Origin: Arcicella sp043769985
Lineage (GTDB): Bacteria > Bacteroidota > Bacteroidia > Cytophagales > Spirosomataceae
Reading direction: 5' to 3'
Assembly (NCBI GenBank): GCA_043769985.1
Contig: JAYVIV010000136.1
Coordinates: 1 to 64,000 of the forward strand
DNA: 64,000 nt
A program made the translations under genes and the position numbers. The notes below the pieces were generated by a model. That model saw only the letters and a list, made by a program, of their open reading frames with translations. It did no database searches and was not told the DNA's origin. Numbering within the stretch: the first letter of the stretch is position 1; each line of letters starts with the position of its first letter. Positions 15,852-25,330 of this stretch are shown here, piece by piece.

Positions 15852-16496
15852 ATGAAAACAGCCATCATTATTGGTGCTACTGGCTTGGTCGGAAGCACAC
15901 TTGTAACGCAAATTTGCGAGAATCCCAACTATTCAAAAGTGGTTTTATTATTACGTAAACCCTTGAATATCAGTCACTCAAAATTAATTCAAGAAGTTAT
16001 TGATTTTGATAATATAGATGCTTTAAAGGTTGTGGCAGATGATTTATTTTGTGCGATGGGAACAACTTTGGCGAAGGCTGGTTCAAAAGAAGCACAGTAT
16101 AAAATTGATTGCACTTATCCTTTCGAAATTGGAAAAATTGCCAAAGCAAATGGCGTAAAGCAATTCATTTTAGTTTCGTCAGTTGGGGCAGACTTTGACT
16201 CTTCCAATTTTTATTTACGAACAAAAGGAGATTTGGAAAAAAAGATACAATCACTTGGTTTTCAGAATTTTGTGAGCGTTCGTCCATCTATGCTTTTGGG
16301 AGATAGAGAAGAGTCTCGTTTGGGTGAAAAAATTGGAAAAGTATTTTCAAATCTTCTTTCGCCTTTGCTGTTTGGAAGCCTTCGGAAATATCATGGAATT
16401 GAAGCCTCTGACGTTGCCAAATCTATGCAACGATTTGCTAATCAAGGACTTAGCGGCGTGAAATACGTAGAATATGATGAGATAATGGGTACTTGA
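15852..16496 (+). CDS. NAD(P)-binding Rossmann-fold oxidoreductase (HIM1/NmrA-like atypical SDR)
   Basis: The 214-residue protein begins with the nucleotide-binding motif IIGATGLVGSTLV. It has a VSSVGAD strand and a short FYLRTKGDLEKK segment that supplies the Lys seen in atypical SDRs. Homologues in Bacteroidota are annotated as nucleoside-diphosphate-sugar epimerase-like or oxidoreductase. The substrate is unknown. Confidence 0.8.
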   Translation: MKTAIIIGATGLVGSTLVTQICENPNYSKVVLLLRKPLNISHSKLIQEVIDFDNIDALKVVADDLFCAMGTTLAKAGSKEAQYKIDCTYPFEIGKIAKANGVKQFILVSSVGADFDSSNFYLRTKGDLEKKIQSLGFQNFVSVRPSMLLGDREESRLGEKIGKVFSNLLSPLLFGSLRKYHGIEASDVAKSMQRFANQGLSGVKYVEYDEIMGT

Positions 16497-16563
16497 TAAT
16501 CAATAAGCAAGCAAAACTTGTTTATCAATATGAATGTTATTACTTTTGAAAAAACAATATACA

Positions 16564-16737
16564 ATGGACAAAGTAAATAGATATTATGAATTAGAAACTA
16601 AACCCGTTATTGGTGCAGCGGGTGGTGCTTCTCTCGGCGGGATATTTGGAGGAACAGGAATTATTGTAGGTGGACTTTTAGGTTTTTTCACTGTTCTGGG
16701 AATAGTGTTGTATCTCTTTTTTTACAAGAAAAACTAA
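16564..16737 (+). CDS. Small Gly-rich single-span membrane protein
   Basis: The start at 16564 (MDKVNRYYELETKP) gives 57 residues, preferred over the open codons upstream. A polar N-terminus is followed by a Gly-rich hydrophobic hairpin or span (GAAGGASLGGIFGGTGIIVG...) and a KKN end. Function is unknown. It lies directly before another small membrane-protein gene, so they are probably cotranscribed. Confidence 0.55.
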   Translation: MDKVNRYYELETKPVIGAAGGASLGGIFGGTGIIVGGLLGFFTVLGIVLYLFFYKKN

Positions 16738-16742
16738 TTTTC

Positions 16743-17051
16743 ATGTCCTACACACAAATTTCTTATTTGTTGGGTTTTATTATCGTTTCCATTTATATAA
16801 TTTTATCGTATTGGAAAAAATCAATTCCTCAACTGCCTGATGCCATTATTCTTTTGCTTGCCACAACTTCTATTCCACCCTGTGTTCGAGTAATTTATAT
16901 TTTCTTTAATTATGATGGAAATTCAATCAAAGAAATTGGCAATAACGAACAATTTTATATCATTGTTGGAGCTTTCTCCGTTATTTGGCTTTCAATTAAT
17001 GAAATTTATCGAAAATTTAAAGAAAAAATATCTCCTCAAAATATCATTTAA
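16743..17051 (+). CDS. Small hypothetical membrane protein
   Basis: The 102-residue protein has about three hydrophobic segments (SYLLGFIIVSIYIILSYW, AIILLLATTSIPPCVRVIYI, FYIIVGAFSVIWLSI) and a basic C-terminus. It begins 6 bp after the preceding small membrane-protein gene. No family is recognised. Confidence 0.6.
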   Translation: MSYTQISYLLGFIIVSIYIILSYWKKSIPQLPDAIILLLATTSIPPCVRVIYIFFNYDGNSIKEIGNNEQFYIIVGAFSVIWLSINEIYRKFKEKISPQNII

Positions 17052-17058
17052 CAAAATT

Positions 17059-17099
17059 AAAAGACCTATCAAATGACCAAAATCTGATGGGTCTTTTTA
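17059..17099 (+). terminator. Intrinsic terminator hairpin
   Basis: AAAAGACC-TATCA pairs with TGATG-GGTCTTTTT, giving a stem ending in a T-run. It lies between the small membrane-protein genes and the MutS-like gene and ends 17 bp before the next ATG. Confidence 0.7.
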
Positions 17100-17115
17100 G
17101 TATACTTTTTAAAAT

Positions 17116-18960
17116 ATGACCCCAATCGAAACCTTTCAATCCAGAAAAGAAAATTTCCAAACCCTTACTGATCAATTCCAAAAACAGTATAATCAATGGG
17201 CAATCTTTAGAGCAATTTTGTTTTTAATAATTGCCTTGATTAGTTATTTAACTTATCAGTATTCAAGCGGTGATTATGTAATTCCAGTTGTAATTATTGG
17301 TATTTCAATATTTCTATTTTCAGTAAATAAACACTTGAAAATCAAATATTTACGTGATAAAAATAAAATTTTATCTATGATTAATGAAGATGAAATTAAG
17401 CGTTTGGATAATGTTTTTACCAGAGCAGAAACAGGCGAACAATTTGCTGAAACGAATCATTTTTATGCTTCTGATTTAGATATTTTCGGGAAACAATCGC
17501 TCTTCAAACTGCTCAATCGCACGCATACTTATACGGGAGGGGCTACTTTGGCAAATTGGTTGAAATTTCCCTCTCAGAAAGCTGAAATTCTCAGTCGGCA
17601 AGAATCTATTGAAGAATTATCCGCTAAAATTGATTTCAGACAAGATTTAGAAGCCTCCGCCATGTTGATTGAAGAAGTTGCTGAACCTACGCAAAAACTA
17701 ATTTCTTGGAGTGAAGAGCCTGAAAATGAGACGATTAAAAAGCCAATTTTTCAATACGGGAAGTTCCTGCCATACCTCACCGTTTCCTTGATTTTGGCTT
17801 GGGCTTTTGGGTATATTCCTATCGGTTATCCACTGTTAATGTTGATTTTTCATGGGTTTATTCTGAAACAGATTTATGATACCGTTAGCCATGCCCTCGA
17901 ACAAACCATTCGCCTTTCTGCCACTTTGAAAGCATACGCTAATCTATCGGAACTAATTGTTAATGAGACATTTACGCATCAAAAACTTAGAGATTTACAA
18001 ACCGAACTTTCAGAGGCAAGTCCTGCGATTAGAGGTTTAGAAGACATTTTGAATAAGTTAGGAAACCGAGCCAACCCGATTTTTGCTTTAATTGCAGGTG
18101 TGCCTTTGTTGTGGGATATTCAATTTTTTATCAAATTAGAAACCTGGAAAAAAAAGCATCAAAAAAATCTTCCTAAATGGTTATGTGCCATTGCTGAATT
18201 TGAAACCTTAAACAGTTTTGCGGGACTAAAATTCGCCAATCCAGAATTTGTAAAACCTGAGATTTCAGAAGATTCTATTTTACTAAAAACCAAAGGATTA
18301 GCCCATCCAATGATTCGTAGAACGAAACGAATTGCTAATAACATCCAGCTCGTTGGCGAAGGGAAAACTATCATAATTACAGGCTCAAATATGTCGGGCA
18401 AAAGTACCTTTCAGCGGACGGTTGCGGTGAATATTGTGTTGGCTTTGGCGGGTTCAGTCGTGTGTGCAGAGGCGTTTGCGTGTTCATGTATGCAAGTGTT
18501 TACGAGTATGCGTACGCAAGATTCTTTGGAGGAAGATACATCGTCATTTTATGCAGAATTGAAGCGATTAAAGACGTTGATTTTGGCGGTTAATAGTGGG
18601 CAATCTATGGAAACCCCACCCAAGTCGAATGCGACCCCAGCCGCCCTCAAAGGGAGGGCTTTTCTACCCATTTTTTACTTTTTAGATGAGATTTTGAAGG
18701 GGACAAATTCCAAAGACCGTCATGAAGGGGCGAAGGCTTTGATGTTACAATTACACCGAACAACGGCATCTGGTTTTATCTCAACGCATGATGTAGAATT
18801 GGGTGATGAGTTTGCTCATCAAGGCTTTGTGGAGAATTATAGCTTCTCTTCGGAGGTTGTGAATGATGATTTAGTGTTTGATTATAAACTACGTTCGGGC
18901 GTTTGCCATAGTTTTAATGCGAGTATGCTGATGAAAGGGATTGGGATTGAGATGGGGTAA
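17116..18960 (+). CDS. Membrane-anchored MutS-family ATPase
   Basis: The 614-residue protein has two membrane segments near residues 28-70 and two near 215-250. A MutS core (lever/clamp helices) follows, and the MutS ATPase domain carries Walker A ITGSNMSGKST (about residues 422-432), the D-loop TSMRTQDSLEEDTSSFYAEL, Walker B FYFLDEILKGTNS and the STHD switch. It lacks the mismatch-recognition domain I of MutS. Residues of about 499-520 (METPPKSNATPAALKGRAFL), just before Walker B, are absent from the usual family form and coincide with a repeat-like DNA segment. A role in DNA metabolism is uncertain; it is not the canonical MutS. Confidence 0.85.
   Translation: MTPIETFQSRKENFQTLTDQFQKQYNQWAIFRAILFLIIALISYLTYQYSSGDYVIPVVIIGISIFLFSVNKHLKIKYLRDKNKILSMINEDEIKRLDNVFTRAETGEQFAETNHFYASDLDIFGKQSLFKLLNRTHTYTGGATLANWLKFPSQKAEILSRQESIEELSAKIDFRQDLEASAMLIEEVAEPTQKLISWSEEPENETIKKPIFQYGKFLPYLTVSLILAWAFGYIPIGYPLLMLIFHGFILKQIYDTVSHALEQTIRLSATLKAYANLSELIVNETFTHQKLRDLQTELSEASPAIRGLEDILNKLGNRANPIFALIAGVPLLWDIQFFIKLETWKKKHQKNLPKWLCAIAEFETLNSFAGLKFANPEFVKPEISEDSILLKTKGLAHPMIRRTKRIANNIQLVGEGKTIIITGSNMSGKSTFQRTVAVNIVLALAGSVVCAEAFACSCMQVFTSMRTQDSLEEDTSSFYAELKRLKTLILAVNSGQSMETPPKSNATPAALKGRAFLPIFYFLDEILKGTNSKDRHEGAKALMLQLHRTTASGFISTHDVELGDEFAHQGFVENYSFSSEVVNDDLVFDYKLRSGVCHSFNASMLMKGIGIEMG
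18619..18665. repeat. In-frame repeat-like insertion beside Walker B of the MutS-like gene
   Basis: CCCTCAAAGGGAGGG forms a small dyad inside a C-rich segment (CCCACCCAAG, CGACCCCAGCCGCCCTCAAA). Base composition is unlike the flanks and resembles one arm of the CCCCCT-type elements. It is translated as TPPKSNATPAALKGRAFLP without a frame change. Confidence 0.65.
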
Positions 18961-18977
18961 AATGGCTGTCAGAATCA

Positions 18978-19064
18978 GTCTGAATTGGGATTCGTCAGAT
19001 TAAAGGATTTTTCGTCAAACATTAATCCTTAAAATCCATTAATCCCACGAATCCCAATTCAGAC
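18978..19064. repeat. GTCTGAATT-family intergenic palindrome
   Basis: GTCTGAATTGGGATTCGT (18978-18995) and its exact complement (19047-19064) bound the element, with inner GGATTTT/AAAATCC words. It separates the convergent MutS-like and M4 protease genes. It is the same family as 8912-9019, 25331-25425 and 32430-32530. Confidence 0.9.
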
Positions 19065-19083
19065 AGGGTTACTTAGTAAAGTT

Positions 19084-22000
19084 CTACTCCTTCGTCACCT
19101 TCTTAGCCACAATTCCCTCATTGGTCATAATCTGCAAAACGTAATTCCCTCTGGACAGATTATGAATGTTCAAGGTCATTGCATTTGACTTATCTCCTTG
19201 CTTTTCAAGCACTTGACTACCTGACATGGCATTAAGTTTTACGGATTCAATTCTTAAATTCTTAGGAACAACAATCCTTATTTCATCACTCGTTGGATTA
19301 GGTGAAACCGTTATGCTTGCTTCCAGCGTGGGTTCTGATGAAAGAGGTTTTGTTAAGGCTACATCTTGACGAGCGTCTGATTGGACACTCGCACAACCAT
19401 CCATCGTTACTACTTGTACATTAAACTTCAAGCCCGAAACAACTTGAATGACTTGCGAACCTCTTAATGATTCCAAAATTGCATTATCACGATACCAAAC
19501 ATTGCCCGTTGCCGAACTTGATGTGTATTCCCAGAAGTCCCCGTTATTATCCGTCTTTTTCACCACTGAAATGGTTGGTTTTAGGGGATTTACGCAAAAA
19601 GAATCAGCTCTGGCTACATTATAAAAACTACTATTCCCATCTTGAAAAGCATTCACTTTCACTCGCCCAGCCGTACCTGTGAGGGTAATACGTCTGTTTG
19701 AAATATTGGCGGGTCCATAAACAATTGATAGCCCAACTGCCAAACTTGAACTTGCCGAAACCGTTACATCAAAAGCGGGGTCACCAACTAATTTATCAGG
19801 AATTTTGGTCATACTAATCGTCTGATTCTGTTTCGTTGGTAAAGCACGAGTTCCCACCGTGTACCAAACCGCATAGGCAGACTGACCAATCAAATATTTT
19901 TGAGAATTTTTGATACTTTTAATTCTACTTTTCTCCATCGTGATTTGATAGGTATTCAGAATATTTTTTGCGTCTAAATAATTATACAAGAGCAAATCAT
20001 CAGTTCTGGAATATTCTGGATAGCCCAACGTATTGTTCTCATAGATATAATCCAATCCATCGGTACGTTCAGTATTTACCCCAATTATATAGTTCAAGTC
20101 ATCCTGTTCTATGAAGAAATCGAAGGCAATTATGTTGGTCGAATTCTTTGAAAAAGATGGGTTTCCAATATTTTCTCCTTCGTCCAAGCTGGTAAATAAT
20201 TTATCAATTTGTCCAGTACCATAATCATTTTTAGAGGCATTCCAAACGTTGATAAAACCAACATCCCAAAACTCAGATTCTCCTCCTGTGGCATTCTTTA
20301 TCGTATTGAAAGCATCATAAACAAGGTTTTCACTCTGATGATCCCATTCTATGGCATCAGCATTTTGAACCTGGCCAGTGTTTACGCCTTGTGTATAAGT
20401 TGGATTATAAAGTGTATAAACTCTGCTCGTTCCCGCCGATAAATTAAAGACTGCAATTTGTTTATCCGTTGTGGCAACATTAGTCCCCAATGTTCGTAAT
20501 GCCGCTAATTTCTTCCCATCTTTTGATACCGCTGCGTTTCGCCAAACTCCCGAAGAAGACACATTTTCAACCTTTGGCGTTCCTACTAAATTGACTCTTT
20601 TAATGAAACCATCGGCAGGCACAAAATACGCAAAAGTTCCATCATCAGGCACTGTTGGCTTGTGTTCAATCACAATATTCTTTGCTAATTCAACAAAACT
20701 GTTTGCATCTGCTTCCCCTTTCGTACTTGACTTGTAGAGTGTTTTTGTAACTGGGTCATAACTCAACAACCCTTCTGTTCCGATATTCACAGGTACGTCT
20801 GCTTTTGGTGCTGGTGGAATTGGAGTTGTTGGATTAGAAGGGGTTGGCGTAGGTGCATTTCCATCCGTAATTCCAACGGCATCAAAAGCTGCTTTAGCAG
20901 CATTTATATCCGCATCTGTCACCCCTGCTGAGGCTTTTAAATCTGTGGCAGATTGAATAACGGCACGACGTAAATCCAAGAACTTAGAGGTACGAGTTAA
21001 GTAGAACGCCAAAGCACGATAATAGATTTTTTCAGCCTTCGTTAAGTTCATTCCACTTGCAGTTGCAAAACGATAAAAAGCGTTATTTGGCACGCCAGAG
21101 TTGATATGCACACCATAATTATCTTCCGAGCCTGAATAATATTGGTTCATGTTAGTGGGCTGATAACCATTGTCATTCAGACTTCTACCACCGTTATTTG
21201 GATTCGACAAATCCCTTAATGCACCCGTTGGATAAAAACGAGCCACCACCACATCTTCTCCTAATTTCCATAAATCATTGCCCGTTTTAGCTTCAACCAA
21301 TGCCCCAAAACAATCTGCTAAGGATTCATTAATTGCCCCTGATTGTCCTTTATATTCCAAATTAGCCGTTTTTTCAATAACACCGTGAGTCATTTCGTGT
21401 CCTGCCACATCCAAACCACCAGCTAAGGGTTTAAAAGCCGTTCCACCGTTTCCGTAGCCCATATATTCTCCATTCCAAAAAGCATTATCAAATCCTTTAC
21501 CATTTTCGTCGGTGATATTGATGATAGAGATAATCGTTCCGTCACTACCATTCAAAGACTTACGACCATGTTTTTTCTCGTAATAATCGTATGCTAATCC
21601 TGCATTGTAATGGGCGGAAATAGCAGTTGCATTATTCCAACTGTTATTGGTTGAAGAGACTTGTTTTATTGTTAAATCTTCACTCACTTTTGAATTGGTC
21701 GCATCAATCGTCCATATAACTCGTTGTGGGTCATCGGCTTTCACCACTTTATTACCCCTGATGAACATTCCTCTCGAAGCATCTATCAAATTATAAGAAC
21801 TTCCCGACTGATAAGTATTGATGGTTCTGTTGAATCCATTGAGGTCTCTTGCAGTAGCTGTTGCCACGCCGTCAAGGGTACAAGTGTAGTTATATTTATC
21901 TAAGATTTCGCCCGAATTTGCATCAATAACATATACCCATCTTTCTAAAAAATTTGGACGCACAGTCACGTGATATGCCAAACGCTCGCCATCCGATTTT

Positions 22001-22728
22001 TCATTTTGATGATAAATAATGAGTTCCGTCTTGGGCTTTTCGTATTTCAATATCGTCATTTCAGTTGCCGTCATAGGTTTTGTGATGGAAGTTTTACTAA
22101 CATCAGAAATGGCCAATACCCCAACGTTATCTCCTGTTAATGAAGGCTTTACGTTTTCTATCTGAGGTGTTGGATAAAAATGTCCGTTCAATAATGAAAC
22201 TTCTTCTTTGTCTTTTTTATGCAAAATCATTTCACCCCCATATACAGGCACACCTTTATACATCTGTTTCATCCGTAAGTGAGTCGTTTTGATTTCGTCC
22301 GTTTCGCTGTTTGAAATATTCAATTCAGCCTCTGGATTGACGAGTTTTAAATAAGGCTTCACGGCTTCCAAATAATTGTAGGCTGAAGCCGCCACCCCTG
22401 ACATTCGAGCGTTACGGACAGAGCTTTTTTTGATGCTTGCGATATTGGTTGGAATTCCCTCAATCATCGAAGGCATTCCGTTTTCATCCATTGTAACTTT
22501 CAAACCATCCTTTTTAGAAATCAGATTCATATAAGTCTGATTATCAGTAGGTTTTGTCAAATATTTTGGACGAGCAATGGTATTTTGAAACGCTGAGTTA
22601 TCCACAATGTTATCCACATTTTCTTGGGGGATAGACACATCAGAACGCTTGACGGTTTTGAATTTATTTTGTGTAAATCCAATCATGGAAATACATAAAA
22701 GGGAGGAAATAAGGAATAGTTTTTTCAT
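19084..22728 (-). CDS. Secreted M4-family (thermolysin-like) metalloprotease with T9SS sorting domain
   Basis: The 1214-residue protein has a signal peptide at 1-19 and an FTP/PepSY-type propeptide. The M4 catalytic domain carries HEMTH near residue 444 and the third zinc ligand in GAINESLADCFG. A Pro/Thr linker (PTPTPSNPTTPIPPAP) follows. Next come a long C-terminal part that looks like a beta-propeller/PD40 region, an Ig-like segment, and finally a type IX secretion sorting domain (SPNPTSDEIRIVVP ... NYVLQIMTNEGIVAKKVTK). It should be exported, cut by autoprocessing and released or anchored at the surface to degrade protein. Confidence 0.92.
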   Translation of the reverse strand: MKKLFLISSLLCISMIGFTQNKFKTVKRSDVSIPQENVDNIVDNSAFQNTIARPKYLTKPTDNQTYMNLISKKDGLKVTMDENGMPSMIEGIPTNIASIKKSSVRNARMSGVAASAYNYLEAVKPYLKLVNPEAELNISNSETDEIKTTHLRMKQMYKGVPVYGGEMILHKKDKEEVSLLNGHFYPTPQIENVKPSLTGDNVGVLAISDVSKTSITKPMTATEMTILKYEKPKTELIIYHQNEKSDGERLAYHVTVRPNFLERWVYVIDANSGEILDKYNYTCTLDGVATATARDLNGFNRTINTYQSGSSYNLIDASRGMFIRGNKVVKADDPQRVIWTIDATNSKVSEDLTIKQVSSTNNSWNNATAISAHYNAGLAYDYYEKKHGRKSLNGSDGTIISIINITDENGKGFDNAFWNGEYMGYGNGGTAFKPLAGGLDVAGHEMTHGVIEKTANLEYKGQSGAINESLADCFGALVEAKTGNDLWKLGEDVVVARFYPTGALRDLSNPNNGGRSLNDNGYQPTNMNQYYSGSEDNYGVHINSGVPNNAFYRFATASGMNLTKAEKIYYRALAFYLTRTSKFLDLRRAVIQSATDLKASAGVTDADINAAKAAFDAVGITDGNAPTPTPSNPTTPIPPAPKADVPVNIGTEGLLSYDPVTKTLYKSSTKGEADANSFVELAKNIVIEHKPTVPDDGTFAYFVPADGFIKRVNLVGTPKVENVSSSGVWRNAAVSKDGKKLAALRTLGTNVATTDKQIAVFNLSAGTSRVYTLYNPTYTQGVNTGQVQNADAIEWDHQSENLVYDAFNTIKNATGGESEFWDVGFINVWNASKNDYGTGQIDKLFTSLDEGENIGNPSFSKNSTNIIAFDFFIEQDDLNYIIGVNTERTDGLDYIYENNTLGYPEYSRTDDLLLYNYLDAKNILNTYQITMEKSRIKSIKNSQKYLIGQSAYAVWYTVGTRALPTKQNQTISMTKIPDKLVGDPAFDVTVSASSSLAVGLSIVYGPANISNRRITLTGTAGRVKVNAFQDGNSSFYNVARADSFCVNPLKPTISVVKKTDNNGDFWEYTSSSATGNVWYRDNAILESLRGSQVIQVVSGLKFNVQVVTMDGCASVQSDARQDVALTKPLSSEPTLEASITVSPNPTSDEIRIVVPKNLRIESVKLNAMSGSQVLEKQGDKSNAMTLNIHNLSRGNYVLQIMTNEGIVAKKVTKE

Positions 22729-22744
22729 TAGAAATTTATTTTAA

Positions 22745-22811
22745 ACCGCTAAGACACCAAGTCGCTAAGTCAAATAGTGTATCTATCTTAGTGTCTCCGT
22801 GTCTTAGCAGT
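22745..22811. repeat. CGCTAAGACAC-family intergenic palindrome
   Basis: ACCGCTAAGACAC (22745-22757) pairs with GTGTCTTAGCAGT (22799-22811), one mismatch. Inner copies of CGCTAAGT and ATCTTAGTG repeat the same word. It lies in the upstream region of the M4 protease gene, so it would be in its 5' leader or promoter. Confidence 0.75.
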
Positions 22812-22839
22812 AATTAGCAATCTTTTTTATTTTTGAATC

Positions 22840-23238
22840 CTACTTCATCAACGCCATAAATGTATCATAAAAAATCTTAACTGAGTCAACAGGCAGCTTT
22901 TTATCTCCCCATTGAACTTTATGAGCAAACTTTTTTCGTTCCGAAAACTGAACCGTATAAGACATATTGCCAGATTCGCCCGAAGGTTTTTCATTCAACT
23001 TCAAAGCCTCAATTTGCTTAAAAAAGTCCTTAGTTTTCGATTTTGAAATGGTTTTTACCACCATAGCCGAATCTTCGTTACTGGCTTTATGAAGCAGTTG
23101 CCCATCAGCTTTGAGTGTATATTCGTGCCATACGCCCGTAACACCTCCACCCGAAGCCACCGTAATTTGCTGATTTTCAGGAACAGATTTACAACTAAAA
23201 ATGAATGTTGCGAGCAAGAAAGTAATGTATTTTTTCAT
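22840..23238 (-). CDS. Small lipoprotein of unknown function
   Basis: From the ATG at 23238 the protein is 132 residues. It has a lipoprotein signal (MKKYITFLLATFIFSCKS, lipobox FSC with Cys16). The mature part is a small beta-rich domain (GGVTGVWHEYTLKADGQLLH ... MSYTVQFSERKKFAHKVQWG). It follows the M4 protease gene's promoter region and is transcribed the same way. No family is recognised. Confidence 0.65.
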   Translation of the reverse strand: MKKYITFLLATFIFSCKSVPENQQITVASGGGVTGVWHEYTLKADGQLLHKASNEDSAMVVKTISKSKTKDFFKQIEALKLNEKPSGESGNMSYTVQFSERKKFAHKVQWGDKKLPVDSVKIFYDTFMALMK

Positions 23239-23253
23239 AATGGTAAGATGTTG

Positions 23254-23398
23254 TAACCGCAAAGACGGAAGGACACAAAATAGTGCTTCTTACGTCTTTG
23301 TAGCAAGTTTATTAATAGTAAACGTTTTTTGTGCCTTCCCGTTTTGCAGTAAAATTAATTAATTGTAAATTTTTGCGTCTTCCCGTCCTTGCGGTTAA
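23254..23398. repeat. CCGCAAAGACGGAAGGAC-family palindrome with two right arms
   Basis: TAACCGCAAAGACGGAAGGA (from 23254) pairs with TCCCGTCCTTGCGGTTA ending at 23398. It also pairs, less well, with TGTGCCTTCCCGTTTTGCAG (23328-23347). The central piece contains CTTACGTCTTTGTAG. Two alternative right arms suggest one repeat inserted next to or into another. Confidence 0.7.
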
Positions 23399-23401
23399 AC
23401 A

Positions 23402-24583
23402 TTACAAACCCAACTCACTAACCGCCAACCATGACATCAATCCCGCTCCGATTTCCAAGGCACTTTCATCAATATCAAACGTTGGGGTATGCACGCCCGA
23501 AATAATTCCTCTTGCCTCATTACGAGTTCCTAACCGATAAAAACATGAATCGACGTGGTGCGTATAATAGGCAAAATCCTCAGCGGCCAGCCAAATATCT
23601 AAATCAAGTACATTGTCCTGACCCATAAATTCAATGGCTGCCCCTTTCATTCTGCGAGTCAATTCTGGTTCATTTTTCAAGAATGGATAACCTTTCTGAA
23701 TAAAAACCTCACAAACGCCACCCATTGATTCAGCGATGCCTTCCGCCATTTTTTTGATACGAGCCAACGCATCGGCACGCCATTCTTCGTCCATTGCACG
23801 GAAAGTTCCTTCTACATACACCTCATTCGGAATCACGTTGGTAGCACCGTTGGCAATCACTTTTCCAAAACTCAACACCGAAGGATAACGTGGATTACGA
23901 TTTCGACTGATAATTTGTTGTAAAGCCACAATAATATGCGAAGTAATCAACACTGGGTCGATGCCTAATTCGGGCATGGCACCGTGTCCGCCTTTGCCTT
24001 TTACGGTAAAATAAATTTCATCGGCACTTGCCATATACATTCCTTCACGGAAACCAATTTTACCAACTGGAATATTCGGAGCAACGTGCTGACCCAACAT
24101 TTTATGGGGCGTTGGGTTCAACAGAGCACCTTCCGCAATCATGACAGACGCACCACCAGGGGCTTTTTCCTCGGCAGGTTGGAAAACCAATTTCACCGTT
24201 CCCTCAAATTCATGCCGTAAGTTATATAAAATCTTGGACACACCCAACAACGAAGCCGTGTGAACATCATGTCCACAAGCGTGCATAACTCCTTGATTAA
24301 GAGACTTATACGGCACATCGTTCGCCTCCACAATTGGCAAGGCATCCATATCCGCCCGCAAAGCCACCACTTTTGAAGCTGGATTTCTGCCTTCAATCGT
24401 GGCAACCAAACCCGTATTGGCAATGGACGTTGGCGTAATTCCAATTTCTTTCAAACGTTCGGCAACGTATTTCTGGGTATTGTATTCCTGATAAGACAAC
24501 TCAGGATTTTGATGTAAATGTCTGCGGTTAGCCACAAATTCGCCTGCATGGGCGTTGGCTAATTGTTTTATTTTTTCTTTCAT
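23402..24583 (-). CDS. M20-family amidohydrolase (N-acyl amino acid/hippurate hydrolase type)
   Basis: The 393-residue protein has the M20D signature: metal-binding HACGHDVHTA (101-110, Cys103/His105), the general-base Glu pair AEEKAPGG (137-144), and GGHGAMPELGIDPV in the dimerisation domain. It opens N-acyl amino acids or related amides and acts in the cytoplasm, as no signal peptide is present. It is monocistronic, between repeats and a toxin-antitoxin-type region. Confidence 0.93.
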   Translation of the reverse strand: MKEKIKQLANAHAGEFVANRRHLHQNPELSYQEYNTQKYVAERLKEIGITPTSIANTGLVATIEGRNPASKVVALRADMDALPIVEANDVPYKSLNQGVMHACGHDVHTASLLGVSKILYNLRHEFEGTVKLVFQPAEEKAPGGASVMIAEGALLNPTPHKMLGQHVAPNIPVGKIGFREGMYMASADEIYFTVKGKGGHGAMPELGIDPVLITSHIIVALQQIISRNRNPRYPSVLSFGKVIANGATNVIPNEVYVEGTFRAMDEEWRADALARIKKMAEGIAESMGGVCEVFIQKGYPFLKNEPELTRRMKGAAIEFMGQDNVLDLDIWLAAEDFAYYTHHVDSCFYRLGTRNEARGIISGVHTPTFDIDESALEIGAGLMSWLAVSELGL

Positions 24584-24613
24584 TTATTGGTTAAAAAACA
24601 ATACAGAGAGGTT

Positions 24614-24916
24614 CTATACTACTGGCAAATACACAAGCTTCCCCTCACTAAAATACTTTACCTTTGTACCATTATCTAATGTTTTAGCTATCATTTTCGC
24701 TAAAAATATTCCTTTTTTATCAAGCTCATCTATTATTTGACTGGATTTTTTTCTTTCAATATCTTCCATTAAAATAATTGGCAAGTATTGTTTGTGCCAA
24801 CCTTTGATGTCTTCTAATAAATTTGATGAAAGATTTAATTCGTCTATATCAAAATCAAAGGTAAACTCATTCTTTAAAAATGAATTCACATTAGCAGAAA
24901 GTATTAAGTACATCAT
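24614..24916 (-). CDS. Hypothetical protein next to the broken HigA gene
   Basis: The 100-residue acidic protein (MMYLILSANVNSFLKNEF ...) has a hydrophobic start and a C-terminal GTKVKYFSEGKLVYLPVV. It does not look like a HigB toxin. It lies 38 bp downstream of the higA frame on the same strand. Function is unknown. Confidence 0.5.
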   Translation of the reverse strand: MMYLILSANVNSFLKNEFTFDFDIDELNLSSNLLEDIKGWHKQYLPIILMEDIERKKSSQIIDELDKKGIFLAKMIAKTLDNGTKVKYFSEGKLVYLPVV

Positions 24917-24954
24917 TAGACTTGAAATGAATATGGTTACATTACTAAATTTTT

Positions 24955-25300
24955 CTAAGCCATCATAGCCCCCAAAATACTCTCTCTTTTTTGAGATGAA
25001 ATATTCAGATTTTGAAGACTTATTTCTGTTTTATTTCTTGTTTCTATTTTATCAAAAAGTCGTTGGAGTTTCACCCAAAGTTCGGCTTCAATACCTAATA
25101 CTTCTTCTAATTTGATGGCTAATTCAATGCTTATTTTCTTCTTTTCTTTTAATAAACCATTTAAGAAAGGTTGGCTAATGGATAATTTATCCGCTAAATC
25201 GGTTTGTTTAAGCCCCCCTTTCTTTGATTTCGTTACGCAATAATTCACCTGAGTGCATTACCACAGACGGAATGTGATTTTGGTTTAATCTTCTTTTCAT
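24955..25300 (-). pseudogene. higA: HigA-type antitoxin gene with a one-base frameshift in a G6 run
   Basis: The ATG at 25300 opens MKRRLNQNHIPSVVMHSGEL followed by LRNEIKER, a classic HigA N-terminus, but this frame stops after 30 residues. The rest of HigA (LKQTDLADKLSISQPFLNGL and onward) continues in another frame to 24955. Removing one base from the C6 run at 25213-25218 joins the two as ...NEIKERGLKQTDLADKL. No HigB toxin gene is adjacent. It could be a true null, a phase-variable homopolymer, or an assembly error. Confidence 0.82.
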
Positions 25301-25330
25301 GTTGGTAGAATTTGAATGTCCATTAAAATT

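Noticed and set aside
24614..24916. HigB toxin partner of the split HigA
   Set aside because: The residues do not match HigB/RelE folds (no RelE strand pattern or basic tail).
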